From JAJXZP01 sp963787185 (lineage in GTDB: Bacteria > Spirochaetota > Spirochaetia > Treponematales > Rectinemataceae), in assembly GCA_963787185.1 (NCBI GenBank), contig CAWBCC010000020.1, positions 124,001-188,000 on the forward strand: a stretch of 64,000 bases of DNA, given 5' to 3'. Every line of letters begins with the position of its first letter. Position 1 is the stretch's first letter. The position numbers and the translations under genes were made by a program. The notes below the pieces were generated by a model. The model was not told the DNA's origin, did not search any database, and saw nothing but the letters and a program-made list of their open reading frames with translations. Shown piece after piece: positions 1-10,000 of this stretch.

Positions 1-787
1 CGTGGCGGATTTCGCCTTCGAGTCCGTGGACGGCCAGGTTCATCCGGCAGAGGCGACCGGTTTCGTCGGTCTTCTCAATGCCGTAAATAGAGAGCTCGGC
101 AGCAGGGTTCTTACGGTGCTCCGCCACGAAGCGCGCCGATTGGACGAACATGCCACCCGAACCGCAGGCGGGGTCGAGGATGAGTCCGTGGTAGGGTTCG
201 ATGACTTCCGAGAGCAGACGAACGATTGAGCTCGGAGTATAGAACTCGCCCCCGCCCTGACCTTCGCTCATAGCGAACTCGCCGAGGAAGTACTCATAAA
301 TGCGCCCGAAGGCGTCATAGTCGAGCGAGCCGGGGATCTCGGAGACTTTTTTCAAGAGCTCCTTCAGGAGAGTGCTGGTGAATAGGTTGTAGGTCTTGGG
401 CAAAACCCCGGCCAGTTGGGGATTCTGCTTTTCGATATCCCGCATCGCCGCATTGACCTTCGCGCCGATATCCTTGGATTCGGGGAGTCCCAGCAGGTAG
501 TCGAAGCGCGCCTCGGGCGAGAGGTAGAGGATACCCTCGGCATGATAGGCATCGGGCTCGTCCACGCGTGAACCGCGCCGAGAAGAGCTACTGGCCTTTT
601 CCAATTTCTTATGCTGAGCGGAAAATCGCAGCTCGGCGAATCGCAGGAAGATGAGGCCGAGGACGGGGGAAGAGTATTCCTGAGACTTGAGTCCGGAGTT
701 GGCCCGGAACTGGTCGGCGGCGTCCCAAAGGTTCTTTTCGAGCGTCGAGGTTGCGCTGTCTTTCTCGGAGGGGGCGATCCATTGCAT
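1..787 (-). CDS. hsdM: Type I restriction-modification DNA methyltransferase subunit (HsdM), C-terminus cut by window edge
   Basis: This is the adenine-N6 methylase (M) subunit of a type I restriction-modification complex. Read on the minus strand it begins MQWIAPSEKD and shows the HsdM N-terminal pattern LEKNLWDAADQFRANSGLK, then GEFYTP and the SAM-binding motif DPACGSGGM at about residue 205. The reading frame is open to the left edge, so the rest of the methylase and any hsdS/hsdR lie outside. The start at 787 is chosen because family members begin only a few residues before the LEKNLWDAAD block; an in-frame ATG at 856 would add 23 unusual residues. Neither has a clear Shine-Dalgarno. The family call is firm, the start is not. 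Confidence 0.88.
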   Translation of the reverse strand, partial: MQWIAPSEKDSATSTLEKNLWDAADQFRANSGLKSQEYSSPVLGLIFLRFAELRFSAQHKKLEKASSSSRRGSRVDEPDAYHAEGILYLSPEARFDYLLGLPESKDIGAKVNAAMRDIEKQNPQLAGVLPKTYNLFTSTLLKELLKKVSEIPGSLDYDAFGRIYEYFLGEFAMSEGQGGGEFYTPSSIVRLLSEVIEPYHGLILDPACGSGGMFVQSARFVAEHRKNPAAELSIYGIEKTDETGRLCRMNLAVHGLEGEIRH

Positions 788-1102
788 TTTCCAATGACTC
801 CACTTCAGCTTCCGGGGCGAGCTATATCGGATTTTCTTGCCCCATAAGGATGTCATCGATGTCTAGAGCAGTCAATGGCAGGAGGCGGTTGTGCCCGCGC
901 CGAAAGGCTCGCTCGCGGTCGACGGTTGCTCTTTGTTTTTCCTCATGCACGGATAGCAGGGATTCTCTGTCCTCACGCTCCGGCCTCGGCTCTTCCTCCT
1001 TGGACGCGCCGCCCCGCCCCTACCTCGGGGCGGCTCATGGGGAATTACTGGTCCGGGATTGCTTTCTGGACAGTCTCCCGTTTTTCACGCCATAATGGAC
1101 CC
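788..1102. other. Divergent intergenic region between hsdM and the TPR gene
   Basis: This 315-base gap separates two divergent genes. I see no convincing gene in it. It holds a GC-rich hairpin at 1008-1034 (9-bp perfect stem GCCGCCCCG/CGGGGCGGC, 9-nt loop) that is not followed by a T run. Promoters for both neighbours should lie here but none is clear. Confidence 0.4.
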
Positions 1103-1933
1103 ATGATTTCGCGTTTCCGAATGCTTTCACGCAGTGCGCTTCTGGCTCTTACGATCATCGCCGTGCCCCACCATGCGGGCGCACAGAGTTCGGACACCGC
1201 CGAGCCTCCGCCGGCCCAGAGCGCGGCGCCTGCCCAGGACTCGACCCCGCCCGCCCGGGCTGTCGAGCCTGCCGCGGTGCCTGCCCCGATGATTCCGGTG
1301 GTCGTGCCGGTCCAGCCTCAGGCCGCCGCGGCGAGGCCCGATGCGCTTCTTCTCTACAGGCAGGGCCGCGATCTCGAATCCGCGGGCAAGACGGCCGAGG
1401 CAGAGGCCAAGTATTCGCAATCGATCGCAGTCTGCAACCAGGAACTGGCACAGAACCCGAAGCGGACCGATTCCCATGTCGTCAAGTGCTGGAGTCTCTT
1501 CCGCCTTTCCAAGTACGGCGAGGTGATCGCGGACGGACAGGCCGCGCTCAAGATCCAGTTCGACGCCCGGATATCCGAGGTGACGGGGGAGTCCTATTTC
1601 TACCTCGACCAGATGGACAGCTCGCTCAAGGCTCTGCAGCGCTACGTGGACGCGGCGGGCGAGGACGGGGACAGATTTTCCACCGCGTATTTCTTCATGG
1701 GCGAGGCGTATCTTCGGCTCAAAGAGTACAACCATGCCGACATGGCCTACAGCATGGCCGTCTACAAGGACCCTGGTCTACCGCGCTGGTGGTATCGGCT
1801 GGGCATGACCTGCGAGTTTCTAGGCGACTGGAAACGCGCCTACACGGCTTACGGAAAGGCGATCGCGCTGAAACCCGATTTTCAGGAAGCCCTAGACGCG
1901 CAGAGCAAGATCAAGGCCAAGGCCGGCATGTGA
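1103..1933 (+). CDS. Secreted or periplasmic tetratricopeptide-repeat protein
   Basis: A 276-residue protein with an N-terminal signal peptide (basic MISRFRMLSR, hydrophobic core SALLALTIIAV, likely cleavage near AGA-Q at about residue 27). A Pro/Ala-rich low-complexity linker follows to about residue 75. The rest (about 75-276) consists of helical pairs of TPR type, for example near AYFFMGEAYLRLKEYNHADM and WYRLGMTCEFLGDWKRAYTA. TPR proteins usually act as scaffolds; no enzymatic motif is visible. The ATG at 1103 is preferred over an upstream in-frame start at 875 because it directly precedes the signal peptide. It stands alone, divergent from hsdM. Specific function unknown. Confidence 0.75.
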   Translation: MISRFRMLSRSALLALTIIAVPHHAGAQSSDTAEPPPAQSAAPAQDSTPPARAVEPAAVPAPMIPVVVPVQPQAAAARPDALLLYRQGRDLESAGKTAEAEAKYSQSIAVCNQELAQNPKRTDSHVVKCWSLFRLSKYGEVIADGQAALKIQFDARISEVTGESYFYLDQMDSSLKALQRYVDAAGEDGDRFSTAYFFMGEAYLRLKEYNHADMAYSMAVYKDPGLPRWWYRLGMTCEFLGDWKRAYTAYGKAIALKPDFQEALDAQSKIKAKAGM

Positions 1934-2404
1934 CGAATTGGAGGCTGTCCAGGAAGGCAGCTGGGTTTTATCCCAATTCGAACGCATCGAATGACGTACC
2001 GGCGCGGGGCCTGGCGGAGGAGAACATAGGGCAGCTCGCTAGCGCTCGGCCCTCTGCTCTCCCCCGCCACCCGCCGCTCCACTACGCCGATTGCAAGTTC
2101 GGTGGGGATTGATCCCTAAGACAAGCCTTCGTGGACAGCGGCTTTTGTCATAAAGGCCTCAATAAATCACACGAGATACATGGAAAAGCCGTGAAGGGGC
2201 GTATCGACGCGATGTTGTCGTGCAAGAAAGGGCGGCCTTCGGGGATGAACCTCGTCACAGTTCCCACAGGCATCGCAAAGCGGCGGGTGTCGGGGACGAA
2301 CAGAGGGCGACGACCATCTTCCAGTCGCCCACTGTTCGTCCCTGACAGGACCCGCTCTGCGACGTCTTTGGAAGAGCTTCGAGAGGGAAACCACAGGATG
2401 GCCC
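1934..2404. other. Intergenic region with long inverted repeat
   Basis: This stretch of about 470 bases lies between the convergent TPR gene and aminopeptidase gene. I see no credible gene. Its one clear structure is the inverted repeat at 2283-2355, listed separately. Confidence 0.5.
2283..2355. repeat. 73-nt imperfect inverted repeat (large hairpin)
   Basis: The core pairs GGGACGAACAG (2293-2303) with CTGTTCGTCCC (2332-2342) and GGGCGAC (2305-2311) with GTCGCCC (2324-2330), leaving one A/A mismatch and a 12-nt loop. The outer part continues with TGTC/GACA and GCGGG/CCCGC around a small bulge. It sits between convergent genes, so it may act as a bidirectional terminator, but no T run follows. 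The right arm contains GACAGGACCCGCTCTGC (2344-2360), which recurs exactly at 27706-27722, so it may be a dispersed repeat. Confidence 0.75.
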
Positions 2405-3454
2405 CTATTGGGCGGCCAGCGCGCGGCGCATCGCGGCTTTGGGATCCCCTCCGGCCTTCACGATGCGCGAAACCTCCAGCACGAAGCGTTCGAGCGATGA
2501 TCCGCACAGTTTCTCGTAAAAGTCCCTGTAAAGATCGGGCTCGCCCTCGTACAAGCGGTAAAGATCGAGATAGGCGTTGTTGATCCTCTCCATCGGAAAG
2601 TTCCGATAGGCCTCGCCCTTGAATAGCTCCGAATATTGCGCCTTGTACGCGGCCGCCCTGGCGGCGATGATCCCGGCTTTCCGCTCGCGCTTTTCCGAGG
2701 GCGGCAGCGCGGAAGAGTAGACCGTCTCGAGCTCTTCGGCAGTGCCGCGCAGCCAGGCCGAAAAGGCGGCGGCGTCGGCGCGCTCGACCTCGGCGCGCCT
2801 CAATTCGGGAGAGTCGGGACCGTAAACCGAGGCGAGATAGGCGAGCGAGCCTTCGCCGCCGACGAATGTGGCGAGCTCCTCGTCGAACCGATCGTGGCCG
2901 TTCGACCAGATGGTGGCGTGGGTCATCTCATGGATGATCGTATCCGCGACGTCGGCCTCGTCGTAGGAAGCCATGAACGAGAAGAGCGGATCGGTGAGCC
3001 AGCCCAGAGTCGAAAAGGCGTCTATCGGGCGGGTGATGACGTCCAGTCCCTTTTTGCGCAGATGCGCGGCTTCCGCAGCCGCATCCTTGGGATCGAAGTA
3101 TCCGCGGTAGGGCAGCCTGCCCACGAGAGGGTAGCCCCACTCGTACGTATGGAAGGAAAGCTCGGCGCAGGCGGACACGACGGTGGCCAGACGGTCCGAA
3201 TCGAGCATCACGATCGACGTGTAGTTTTTCGTCTGTTTGAGGCCGAACCGGGTCTCCGCGAATGCCCTGATTCTCTGGACTCGCTCGAGAAAGGTTCGGA
3301 CCCGGGGGCTCGTCCGCGGATCGGCGAGAGCCTCGGCGACGGGAACGGCCCCCGAGCGCAGCGAGAGATAGCGAAAACCTTCTTCGGTGACATAGCAGGA
3401 GGACAAGGCGAGCAGGGGGAGGAGCAGCGCGATGAAGCCCGGGATTCGGCGCAC
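2405..3454 (-). CDS. Putative zinc aminopeptidase lipoprotein (PF10023 type)
   Basis: A 349-residue predicted lipoprotein: the N-terminus MRRIPGFIALLLPLLALSSC gives a lipobox with Cys20 as the likely acylated residue. HEMTH at residues 175-179, with a downstream Glu in DEELA (about 191-194), forms a zincin-type HExxH...E metal site. Length, lipobox and the HEMTHAT/DEELATFVG arrangement match the putative aminopeptidase family PF10023 (formerly DUF2265). It would act on peptides at the membrane surface on the periplasmic side. It is divergent from the histidine phosphatase gene, with 83 bases between the two starts. The substrate is unknown. Confidence 0.8.
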   Translation of the reverse strand: MRRIPGFIALLLPLLALSSCYVTEEGFRYLSLRSGAVPVAEALADPRTSPRVRTFLERVQRIRAFAETRFGLKQTKNYTSIVMLDSDRLATVVSACAELSFHTYEWGYPLVGRLPYRGYFDPKDAAAEAAHLRKKGLDVITRPIDAFSTLGWLTDPLFSFMASYDEADVADTIIHEMTHATIWSNGHDRFDEELATFVGGEGSLAYLASVYGPDSPELRRAEVERADAAAFSAWLRGTAEELETVYSSALPPSEKRERKAGIIAARAAAYKAQYSELFKGEAYRNFPMERINNAYLDLYRLYEGEPDLYRDFYEKLCGSSLERFVLEVSRIVKAGGDPKAAMRRALAAQ

Positions 3455-3537
3455 GCCGCAACTTTAGCCGTCCGCGTCGAGACGATCAATACGGCCGCGC
3501 TTTACCCTTTCCCGGCGTCCCGCTATACTGCGCCGCA

Positions 3538-4290
3538 ATGGATGGACGATCGAGCTCGGCGAAGAGCAAGGGAGAATCGGGGACGGAGCTTAGGCCTGGG
3601 GCCTCGGAGTCCGCCGCCTCGCGATTCTTCTCGGTTCTGCGCGAGGAAACTCGCTTCTATATAGTACGACACGGCCAGAGCGAGGGCAACGCGCGCATGA
3701 TCATCCAGGGGCGCCGCGACTTCCATCTGGACGAGGCGGGACGGGCTCAGGCCGCGGCGGTCGGGGCCTGGCTGGCCTCGAAGAAAGTGGGAGCCCTCAT
3801 CGCCTCGCCGCTCGCGCGCGCCGCGGAGACGGGCCGGATCCTCGCCGCGGCCTGCGGCATCGCGGAGCCGCGCTTCGACCCCATGCTCATGGAGATCGAT
3901 ACGGGCATGTTTTCCGGCATCTCGCTCGACGAGGCCCGCCTGCGTTTCCCCGAGGTCTACGCGGCTTTCGAGCGACGGAGCTGGGACGGGGTGCCGGACG
4001 CCGAAAAGAGCGGCCCGCTCTACGACCGCGCCATGGGCGCCTGGGGAATCCTGCGCGACATGGCGCTCTCGGGCGAGCGCAACATAGCCTGTGTGACGCA
4101 CGGCGGCTTCATCCAGTGGCTCGTGCGCTCCACCTTCGGCGGCAGGAGCTGGATGCCGCTGCTCCCCACCGGCAACTGCGGAATATTCGAGCTTCGCGTC
4201 AAGCCCACCGGCGGGGACGCGTACATGCAGTGGCAGCTCCTCAATTTCCAGCCGGCGGCCCGCATTTCGGACATGCCGCCGGTCTTTTAG
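3538..4290 (+). CDS. Histidine phosphatase family protein (phosphoglycerate mutase-like)
   Basis: A 250-residue cytoplasmic phosphohydrolase of the histidine phosphatase superfamily. The catalytic RHG motif is in YIVRHGQSEGNAR (RHG at 44-46), and the second catalytic histidine is in VTHGG near residue 187. The N-terminal 37 residues are low-complexity and may not all be translated; an internal start cannot be excluded because the first strong block starts at FSVLREETRFYIVRHG. Members act as cofactor-dependent phosphoglycerate mutases or broad phosphatases, and the substrate cannot be told from sequence. It is a single gene followed by a convergent pseudouridine synthase gene. Confidence 0.85.
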   Translation: MDGRSSSAKSKGESGTELRPGASESAASRFFSVLREETRFYIVRHGQSEGNARMIIQGRRDFHLDEAGRAQAAAVGAWLASKKVGALIASPLARAAETGRILAAACGIAEPRFDPMLMEIDTGMFSGISLDEARLRFPEVYAAFERRSWDGVPDAEKSGPLYDRAMGAWGILRDMALSGERNIACVTHGGFIQWLVRSTFGGRSWMPLLPTGNCGIFELRVKPTGGDAYMQWQLLNFQPAARISDMPPVF

Positions 4291-4345
4291 CCGGGTGGCG
4301 GCAAACTCGCCTTCGCCTTTGTCGCCACCGTGCCGGAAGGGCGCG

Positions 4346-5179
4346 TCACCCCGTGCCGGAGGGGCCCGTTTCCAGGGCCAGCCAGAGCGGCTCGGTATCG
4401 GGGAAGGGCGCCAGAACTTCGATTCGCTCCCCGGTTCGCGGTTGGGCGAAGGACAGACGCCGGGCGTGGAGCATGATGAGACCATTCGCCGCGCTGCGTC
4501 TCGCGCCGTACTTGAGGTCGCCGCGTATGGGGAATCCGGCGGCCGAGAACTGTGCGCGAATCTGGTGGTGCCGCCCGGTGACGAGCGAGACTTCCACGAA
4601 AAAATAGCGCTCCGATCTGCCCAGGAGACGATAGTCCAGCACCGCGCGTTCTCCCCCGCGCCGTGTCTTCGCGTCTTCGCTCGCGACTCCCTGCGGAATC
4701 GCGAACGCCCGCACGACATTGCGGCGCTTGTCCCATATCAGGCGGTGCTCGAGCCGGCCCTCGCCGGGTTCGGGCCCGCGTTCGACGCAGGCGATGTAGG
4801 TCTTGTCGACTCGGCGGTCGCGAAAGGCCGCGTCGAGGGTGGAGAGGGCCTTGGGACTTCGGGCGAAAAGCATGGCGCCGGAGGCCCGCCGGTCGATGCG
4901 ATGAGCCGCCTCGAGGAAGGGCTTCAGGCCGCGGGAGCTCAGGTCCTCCTTCAGCAGGTCCTGAAGGCAGGGATCGCCGCTTTTTTCCGTCTGGACGGGG
5001 ATGGGGGCGAGCTTGTCGGCGACGAGAATATCCTCGTCTTCGTACAGGATCGAATAGGGCTTCACGGCGTGTTCCATGGCCGACGATAGCATGCGGCCTT
5101 CCCGGACGATAAGCGCATCGCGGCCGAGAAGCCGATTCCAAACCGACCCCGATTCGAAAACGGCTCGAGGCTCTTTCAT
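4346..5179 (-). CDS. RNA pseudouridine synthase, RluA family
   Basis: This 277-residue enzyme isomerises specific uridines in rRNA or tRNA to pseudouridine. The RluA-family catalytic block is HRIDRRASG at 93-101 with catalytic Asp96 (family consensus HRLDxxTSG). Other family features are SILYEDEDILVADK (about 43-56), KTYIACVERGPEPGEG, and the C-terminal VTGRHHQIRAQFSAAGFPI and LHARRLSF segments. No N-terminal S4 domain is present, so it resembles the shorter RluA/RluC-type members. An internal Met at about residue 35 is a possible alternative start. It is convergent with the histidine phosphatase gene and divergent from deoD. Confidence 0.88.
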   Translation of the reverse strand: MKEPRAVFESGSVWNRLLGRDALIVREGRMLSSAMEHAVKPYSILYEDEDILVADKLAPIPVQTEKSGDPCLQDLLKEDLSSRGLKPFLEAAHRIDRRASGAMLFARSPKALSTLDAAFRDRRVDKTYIACVERGPEPGEGRLEHRLIWDKRRNVVRAFAIPQGVASEDAKTRRGGERAVLDYRLLGRSERYFFVEVSLVTGRHHQIRAQFSAAGFPIRGDLKYGARRSAANGLIMLHARRLSFAQPRTGERIEVLAPFPDTEPLWLALETGPSGTG

Positions 5180-5321
5180 TTTTGTCCGTCGAGCGTTAGG
5201 ATTACCTTACTTATGGTCGTTCCGGCCGTCAAATCCACGACGAAAAGCCACGGCGGGCGGCCTCCTCAAAACGGCATCGACGTGGTAGCATGAGATATCG
5301 TATCCCATCAGGCAGGTACAC

Positions 5322-6029
5322 ATGAGCATCCACATCGCGGCCGCCGCGGGCCAGATCGCGGAAGGGATCCTTCTTCCGGGCGACCCGCTGCGGGCCAAGT
5401 TCATCGCCGAGAATTTTCTCGAGGAGAGCGTACGCTTCAACGAGGTGCGCAACATGTTCGGCTATACGGGCCGATACAAGGGCGAACGCGTGTCGGTCAT
5501 GGGGACGGGCATGGGCATGCCGAGCCTCTCGATCTACGTCAACGAGCTCATCCGCGACTACGGCGTGAGGCGACTCATCCGCGTGGGCACCTGCGGCGCC
5601 ATGCGCACCGAGATCGCCGTCCGCGACGTCATCCTCGCCATGAGCGCCAGCACCGACTCGGCCGTCAACAAGGTGCGTTTCCGGGGCATGGACTACGCTC
5701 CCACCGCCTCCTTCCGCCTGCTCTCCGCGGCCCGCGAGGCGGCCATGACGCGAGGCCTCGCGCCCCACGTGGGGCCCGTGATCTCGAGCGACTCCTTCTA
5801 CACCGAGGACCCGGAGCAGTGGAAGCTCTGGGCATCGTTCGGCATCATCGCGGTCGAGATGGAGACGGCCGAGCTCTACACGCTCGCGGCGAAATACGGC
5901 GTGGACGCTCTCGCGATCCTCACCGTGAGCGACCACCTGGTCACGGGAGAGGATACGCCCGCCGAGGAGCGCGAGAAGCGTTTCAGGACGATGGTCGAGA
6001 TAGGTCTCGACGCGGTGCTCGGCGCCTAA
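5322..6029 (+). CDS. deoD: Purine nucleoside phosphorylase, DeoD type
   Basis: A 235-residue cytoplasmic phosphorylase that splits purine (deoxy)nucleosides with phosphate into base and (deoxy)ribose-1-phosphate, for purine salvage. It spans the full DeoD length with the family's landmarks: LLPGDPLRAKFIAENFLE near the N-terminus, GTGMGMPSLSIYVNEL, RVGTCGAM, VISSDSFY, VEMETAELY and LTVSDHLVTGE (phosphate, base and ribose contacts). The ATG follows GGCAGG with good spacing. Its last 47 bases overlap, in antisense, the 3' end of the SRPBCC gene. Confidence 0.95.
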   Translation: MSIHIAAAAGQIAEGILLPGDPLRAKFIAENFLEESVRFNEVRNMFGYTGRYKGERVSVMGTGMGMPSLSIYVNELIRDYGVRRLIRVGTCGAMRTEIAVRDVILAMSASTDSAVNKVRFRGMDYAPTASFRLLSAAREAAMTRGLAPHVGPVISSDSFYTEDPEQWKLWASFGIIAVEMETAELYTLAAKYGVDALAILTVSDHLVTGEDTPAEEREKRFRTMVEIGLDAVLGA

Positions 6030-6513
6030 TCGGCTCCCTCGAAGCGAGGAACTCCGCGAGCTCGCGTCGGCGACCCTCGATCATGGTCGCATAGCCGGTC
6101 TCGTCGAAGCGGCGGCGCAGGCCTCCGGCCGCGGTGAAGCGCATCGTCCATCCGACCTCGGTGCCGCCCGGGCCCTCGTCCAGGCTGATCTCCAGTCTCA
6201 CCGCAGCCCGCGACCCGAGGGTCATGAGGTACTCGATCCTCCGCGGGGGCTCGTAGGCGATGCAGGTCCACAGGAGCCGCCCGAAAGGATGCATCTTCGT
6301 CCTGAAGGTCGCGTCGCGTTCGGCGACGCCCGACTTCGACCAGATCATCTCGCAGGACCAGTCCGGGATCCACTCGTACTCGCGCACCGGACAGAGCAGG
6401 GGGAAAACCTCTTCCGCCCTCGCGTCGACCGCGAAGCGCGCGCTCCGTTCGAAGCGATCGCTCTTCGCCCAACTCGGCTTTCCAGCCATGATTGCCTCCA
6501 TCGCGCCGGTCAT
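5983..6513 (-). CDS. SRPBCC (START/polyketide cyclase-like) ligand-binding domain protein
   Basis: A 176-residue protein with the pattern of the SRPBCC fold: ARFAVDARAEEVFPLLCPVREYEWIPDW at the N-terminus, a central strand block (FRTKMHPFGRLLWTCIAYEP), then VRLEISLDEGPGGTEVGWTMRFTA. Such proteins bind small hydrophobic ligands or act as cyclases or dehydratases; there is no catalytic signature. The C-terminal basic tail lies in antisense to the end of deoD. A second Met at residue 9 gives an alternative start. It is 40 bases downstream of a MerR regulator gene on the same strand, so co-transcription is likely. Confidence 0.7.
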   Translation of the reverse strand: MTGAMEAIMAGKPSWAKSDRFERSARFAVDARAEEVFPLLCPVREYEWIPDWSCEMIWSKSGVAERDATFRTKMHPFGRLLWTCIAYEPPRRIEYLMTLGSRAAVRLEISLDEGPGGTEVGWTMRFTAAGGLRRRFDETGYATMIEGRRRELAEFLASREPIRRRAPRRDLSRPSS

Positions 6514-6553
6514 CGGCGATCGGCAGAAGGTAAAGAGTGAAGCCGTAGACGGG

Positions 6554-7078
6554 TCAAGGCCGGGAGGGCAGGTTCGAGAGGAATTCCTCTATCTTGGCTT
6601 CCGTGAAGCCGAGGGCCCCGAGGAGCCTGCGATGCTCCTCGGGGGAGCTCCGCTCGAAGACCGCATGGAGCCGCAGGTAGTTGTCCTTGTCGATGCCGGC
6701 TTCCCTGCCGATGGCGGCGAACTTCGCCCGCCCGCCGTCGGCCTCTCCGGGTCCGACCAAGGCCTCGACGAGGTCGAGTATGCCGCGCTGCTGGGCTCGA
6801 AAGGCTTCGATCTCGTCGTTGACGACGAAGAGCCGCTTGAGGAGGGTCGCCGCTCCGCCTTGACCCGGCAGGGAGAGGAGTCGGCCGATGTCGGAGAGGG
6901 GGAGCCCCAATGCCCGGAGGCCGACGATGCGCTCCAGACGGGCGCGATCGGCCTCGTCGTACCGGCGATAGCCCGCGCTCGTGCGCCCCGAAGGGCGGAG
7001 AAGGCCGATAGAGTCGTAATAGAGGAGGGCGGTACGCGACAGCCCGAAGAGCCGGCCGAGCTCCCCGACCCTGTACAT
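6554..7078 (-). CDS. MerR family transcriptional regulator
   Basis: A 174-residue DNA-binding regulator. Residues 1-70 are the MerR winged helix-turn-helix: MYRVGELGRLFGLSRTALLYYDSIGLLRP, then TSAGYRRYDEADRARLERI. A dimerisation helix and a C-terminal segment follow, with no metal-binding cysteine cluster, so it is not a typical mercury or copper sensor and is more likely a drug/ligand-responsive type. It lies 7 bases after the SpiroCoCo gene stop and upstream of the SRPBCC gene, so the three form a probable operon. The effector is unknown. Confidence 0.88.
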   Translation of the reverse strand: MYRVGELGRLFGLSRTALLYYDSIGLLRPSGRTSAGYRRYDEADRARLERIVGLRALGLPLSDIGRLLSLPGQGGAATLLKRLFVVNDEIEAFRAQQRGILDLVEALVGPGEADGGRAKFAAIGREAGIDKDNYLRLHAVFERSSPEEHRRLLGALGFTEAKIEEFLSNLPSRP

Positions 7079-7085
7079 GCCGGCC

Positions 7086-10000
7086 CTAGCTTTTCGCGCC
7101 GAGCTCGAGTATGAGCTCGACCTCGCCGCGTGAAATCTTCACGGCCCTGGCTATCTCGTCGACGTTCCAGCCCTGGCGCGCGAGCTTGCGCACCGTGTCC
7201 TGGACGGTCGAGGGCGGGGCGCCGCGTTCGCGTCTGCCTCCGCCTTCCTCCTTGAGGAGAGTGGAGAGGAGCTTGAGCTGCTCCTGCGCCTTGCGGTCGA
7301 TCTCTTCGAGGCGGGTCTCGGCCCGGGCGAGCCATTCGCGCGCTTTCTGCACTTCGGCGATGCGTTTCTCCGCGTCGGCGATGATGCCGTCGAGTTCGCC
7401 CAACTTGTGCACCGCCTCGTCGGTCTTGTCCTTGTCGGCCGCGAGCTGGTCGACCGCGCGCCTGAGCTCGACGATGCGGTCGGGTATCTTGCGGAGTTCG
7501 CCGCCGAATGCGGCCACGGCCTTCTCCACTCCCTGGATGGCCTGGAAGTTCTTGTCCACGGCCTCGGCCGTCGTGTCGAGGATCCCCGACTTCTTTTCGA
7601 GCCGCTCGTACTTGGCCTCGGCCTCGTGCGAAAGCTCGAGTATCTTGCGGATGGAGGTCTGGGCCTCGGTGATGGCGTCGGCCTGACCCGTGACCTCGTC
7701 GAGGCGCCTGTCCACCGTCTGGGAAATCCCGGCGAGGCGGGTGAAGTCCTCCTCGAGGGCGTCGATGCGGCGTTTTTCCGCGAGGAAGCGTGCCAGCTTC
7801 TGGTTGACCTCGTCTTCGAGGCGTTTGACCCGGCCGAGCTGGGTCTCGATCTCGGCGACCTCGGCCTTATGCGCGTCGAGGCGCACGAGGTCCGACTTCA
7901 TCGATTCGATGCTCTGGGCGAGACGATCCTTGAGTTCGTCGGTTCTTTCGAAGACCTTGGTCTGGGCGACGAAATTCTTCTGTTCGCGGTCGATGTCGCC
8001 GAGAACCTGCGAAAGCCGCGCCGCCTCCGACTCGACCTTCGTGAAGGACTGGGCGCGGGCCGATTCGAGCCTGAGCGCCATGTCCTGGACCGCATCCTTG
8101 AACTCGCGCAACGCGGCCTCGGAGTCGGCCTGGGTCTCCCTGCGTTTCTTTTCGAGGTCGACGAGCAGCGCCTCGTAGCCGCGGGAGAAGCCTTCGAGAG
8201 CGCCCGCGATGCGGGAGGAAAGATCCTGCCTGAGCTCCGCGGTCCGGTCGGCGAGCCCGGCCAGCTCCTTGGTTATGCGGTCGCGCTCGGTCTGGGCGGT
8301 CTGTACGAAGGTGTCGCGCTGGCTCTCGTAGTCGCCGCGCGCGGCCTGGACCAGCTCCGTCGTCGCGACCGCGAAAGCCTGGAGCTCCGAGCGGAGACTG
8401 CCTTCCGCCTTGGCGACGGCTTCGCGGAAACCGGAGCGGAATGACTCGGCCGCCTGGGAGACGTCCTCGCGCGCGGCACGAACCCGCTCCTCTTCGGCTC
8501 CGACGGTTTGGCCGAGAGCCGAGAGTCGCGTCTCGACGTCGCGTTCCGCCGCCTTGACCCGCGCCTGGGTTTCGAGCGAGAAGCGGGATATTTCGCCTTC
8601 GACATAGGCCTGGGCCGTGTCGCGCGCATCGGCCGCGTCCTTGAGGAGTGTCTGTTTGAGCGAGGCCAGGGTCTCCGCGGCCATGCCGCTCTGCGCCTGA
8701 ATGCCGTCCTGTATCGCCGATACGCGTTCGCGCATCGTGTCGAACTGGTCCTGGAGCCGGGCCTGGGTCTCCGCGAGTCTGGACCTCGTCTCGTCCATGA
8801 CCGCCTTCTCGACGGCCGCGCGCTCTTCGGCCGCGCGGGCGGCGAGCTCCGAGAGGGAGCGGTCGAGTTCGTCGCGCCACGCTCCGAGCCGCGCTTCGGC
8901 GCTCTCGCTGCGCGCCTTGAGGTCGGCGAAGAACTCGTCCTCGAAGACCTTGAGCTTCTCGGAGACATTGTCGTAGGCGCGCTGCTTGAGCGCATCGAGC
9001 TCGTCCTCGAGGGCTTTCATGCTCCCGCGCAGGCGGCCGGTCTCGGCGGCGAAGCCTTCCTCGAAATGGAGCCGCCTGTCCTCGAGGGCGCGGCCGAAGG
9101 CGGCGAAGTCGTTCTCGACTCTGCGGGCGGTCTGGTCCATCGAGGCGCGCAGCGCGGTGTCGAGGGCGCCGATCTCCGCTCCCGCGCTCTCGAGACGCTC
9201 GAAGCGCGCCTCGGCCTCGGAGCCGTATTCCGCGAGGCGCTTGCCGAAGTCCTCGAAGGCCCGGGCGGAGAGGGCGGTGCCTTCGGAAGCGAGGTGCGAC
9301 TCCACCGCGGCGAGCTCGCGCGAGGCTCGGGCCGCCGTCTCGGCGACCGAGGTTTCGGTCATGGCCATCGATGCGGCGGAGGCCGCGACCTTCGCTTCGG
9401 CCTCTTCGAGCTTGGCGCCGAGGGAGTCGGCCTGAGCGGCCATTTCGTCGCGCATCGTGGAAAGAAGCTCCTCGGCCTCGCCCTTCCAGTCGGCCTTGAA
9501 GGTCTTCACGATGCCCTGGGTATCCGCCACCTTTTCCCTGGCGAGGGCGCCGAGCTGGGTGAACTTCTCCTCGATGAGTTCCTTGAGGCGGCCGGCCTTC
9601 GTCTCGCTCGACTCTTTGAGCTTGGCGAAGGCGACGTCCTCGAAGCGTTCGGCCTCGACGCGCGCCCGCTCGAAGCCCTTCGCTAGCTCGCGCTCCAGAT
9701 CGGCTCTGCCCGCCTCGGCGCGCTGGAGCGCCTGCGAGGCCTCCGTTCTGGCCCGATCGAGCACGACGGCCACGTCGTTCAGTCTCGACCCGACATCGGC
9801 GACGAGTTCGCCCTTGAAAGACTCGAGCGTACGCGCGGCGTCGTCCGCGAAGGCACGCTTGATCCCGGGAATTTCGCGGTCGATCGTCGCCATCGTGGCG
9901 GCCGCCGCGTCCAGCCTGCGCGACACCGACTCGGTGAAATCCGATTCCTCGTGGAGACGCGCGAGGTTTTCGTCGACCTGGGCCGTCAATTTCATGAGCC

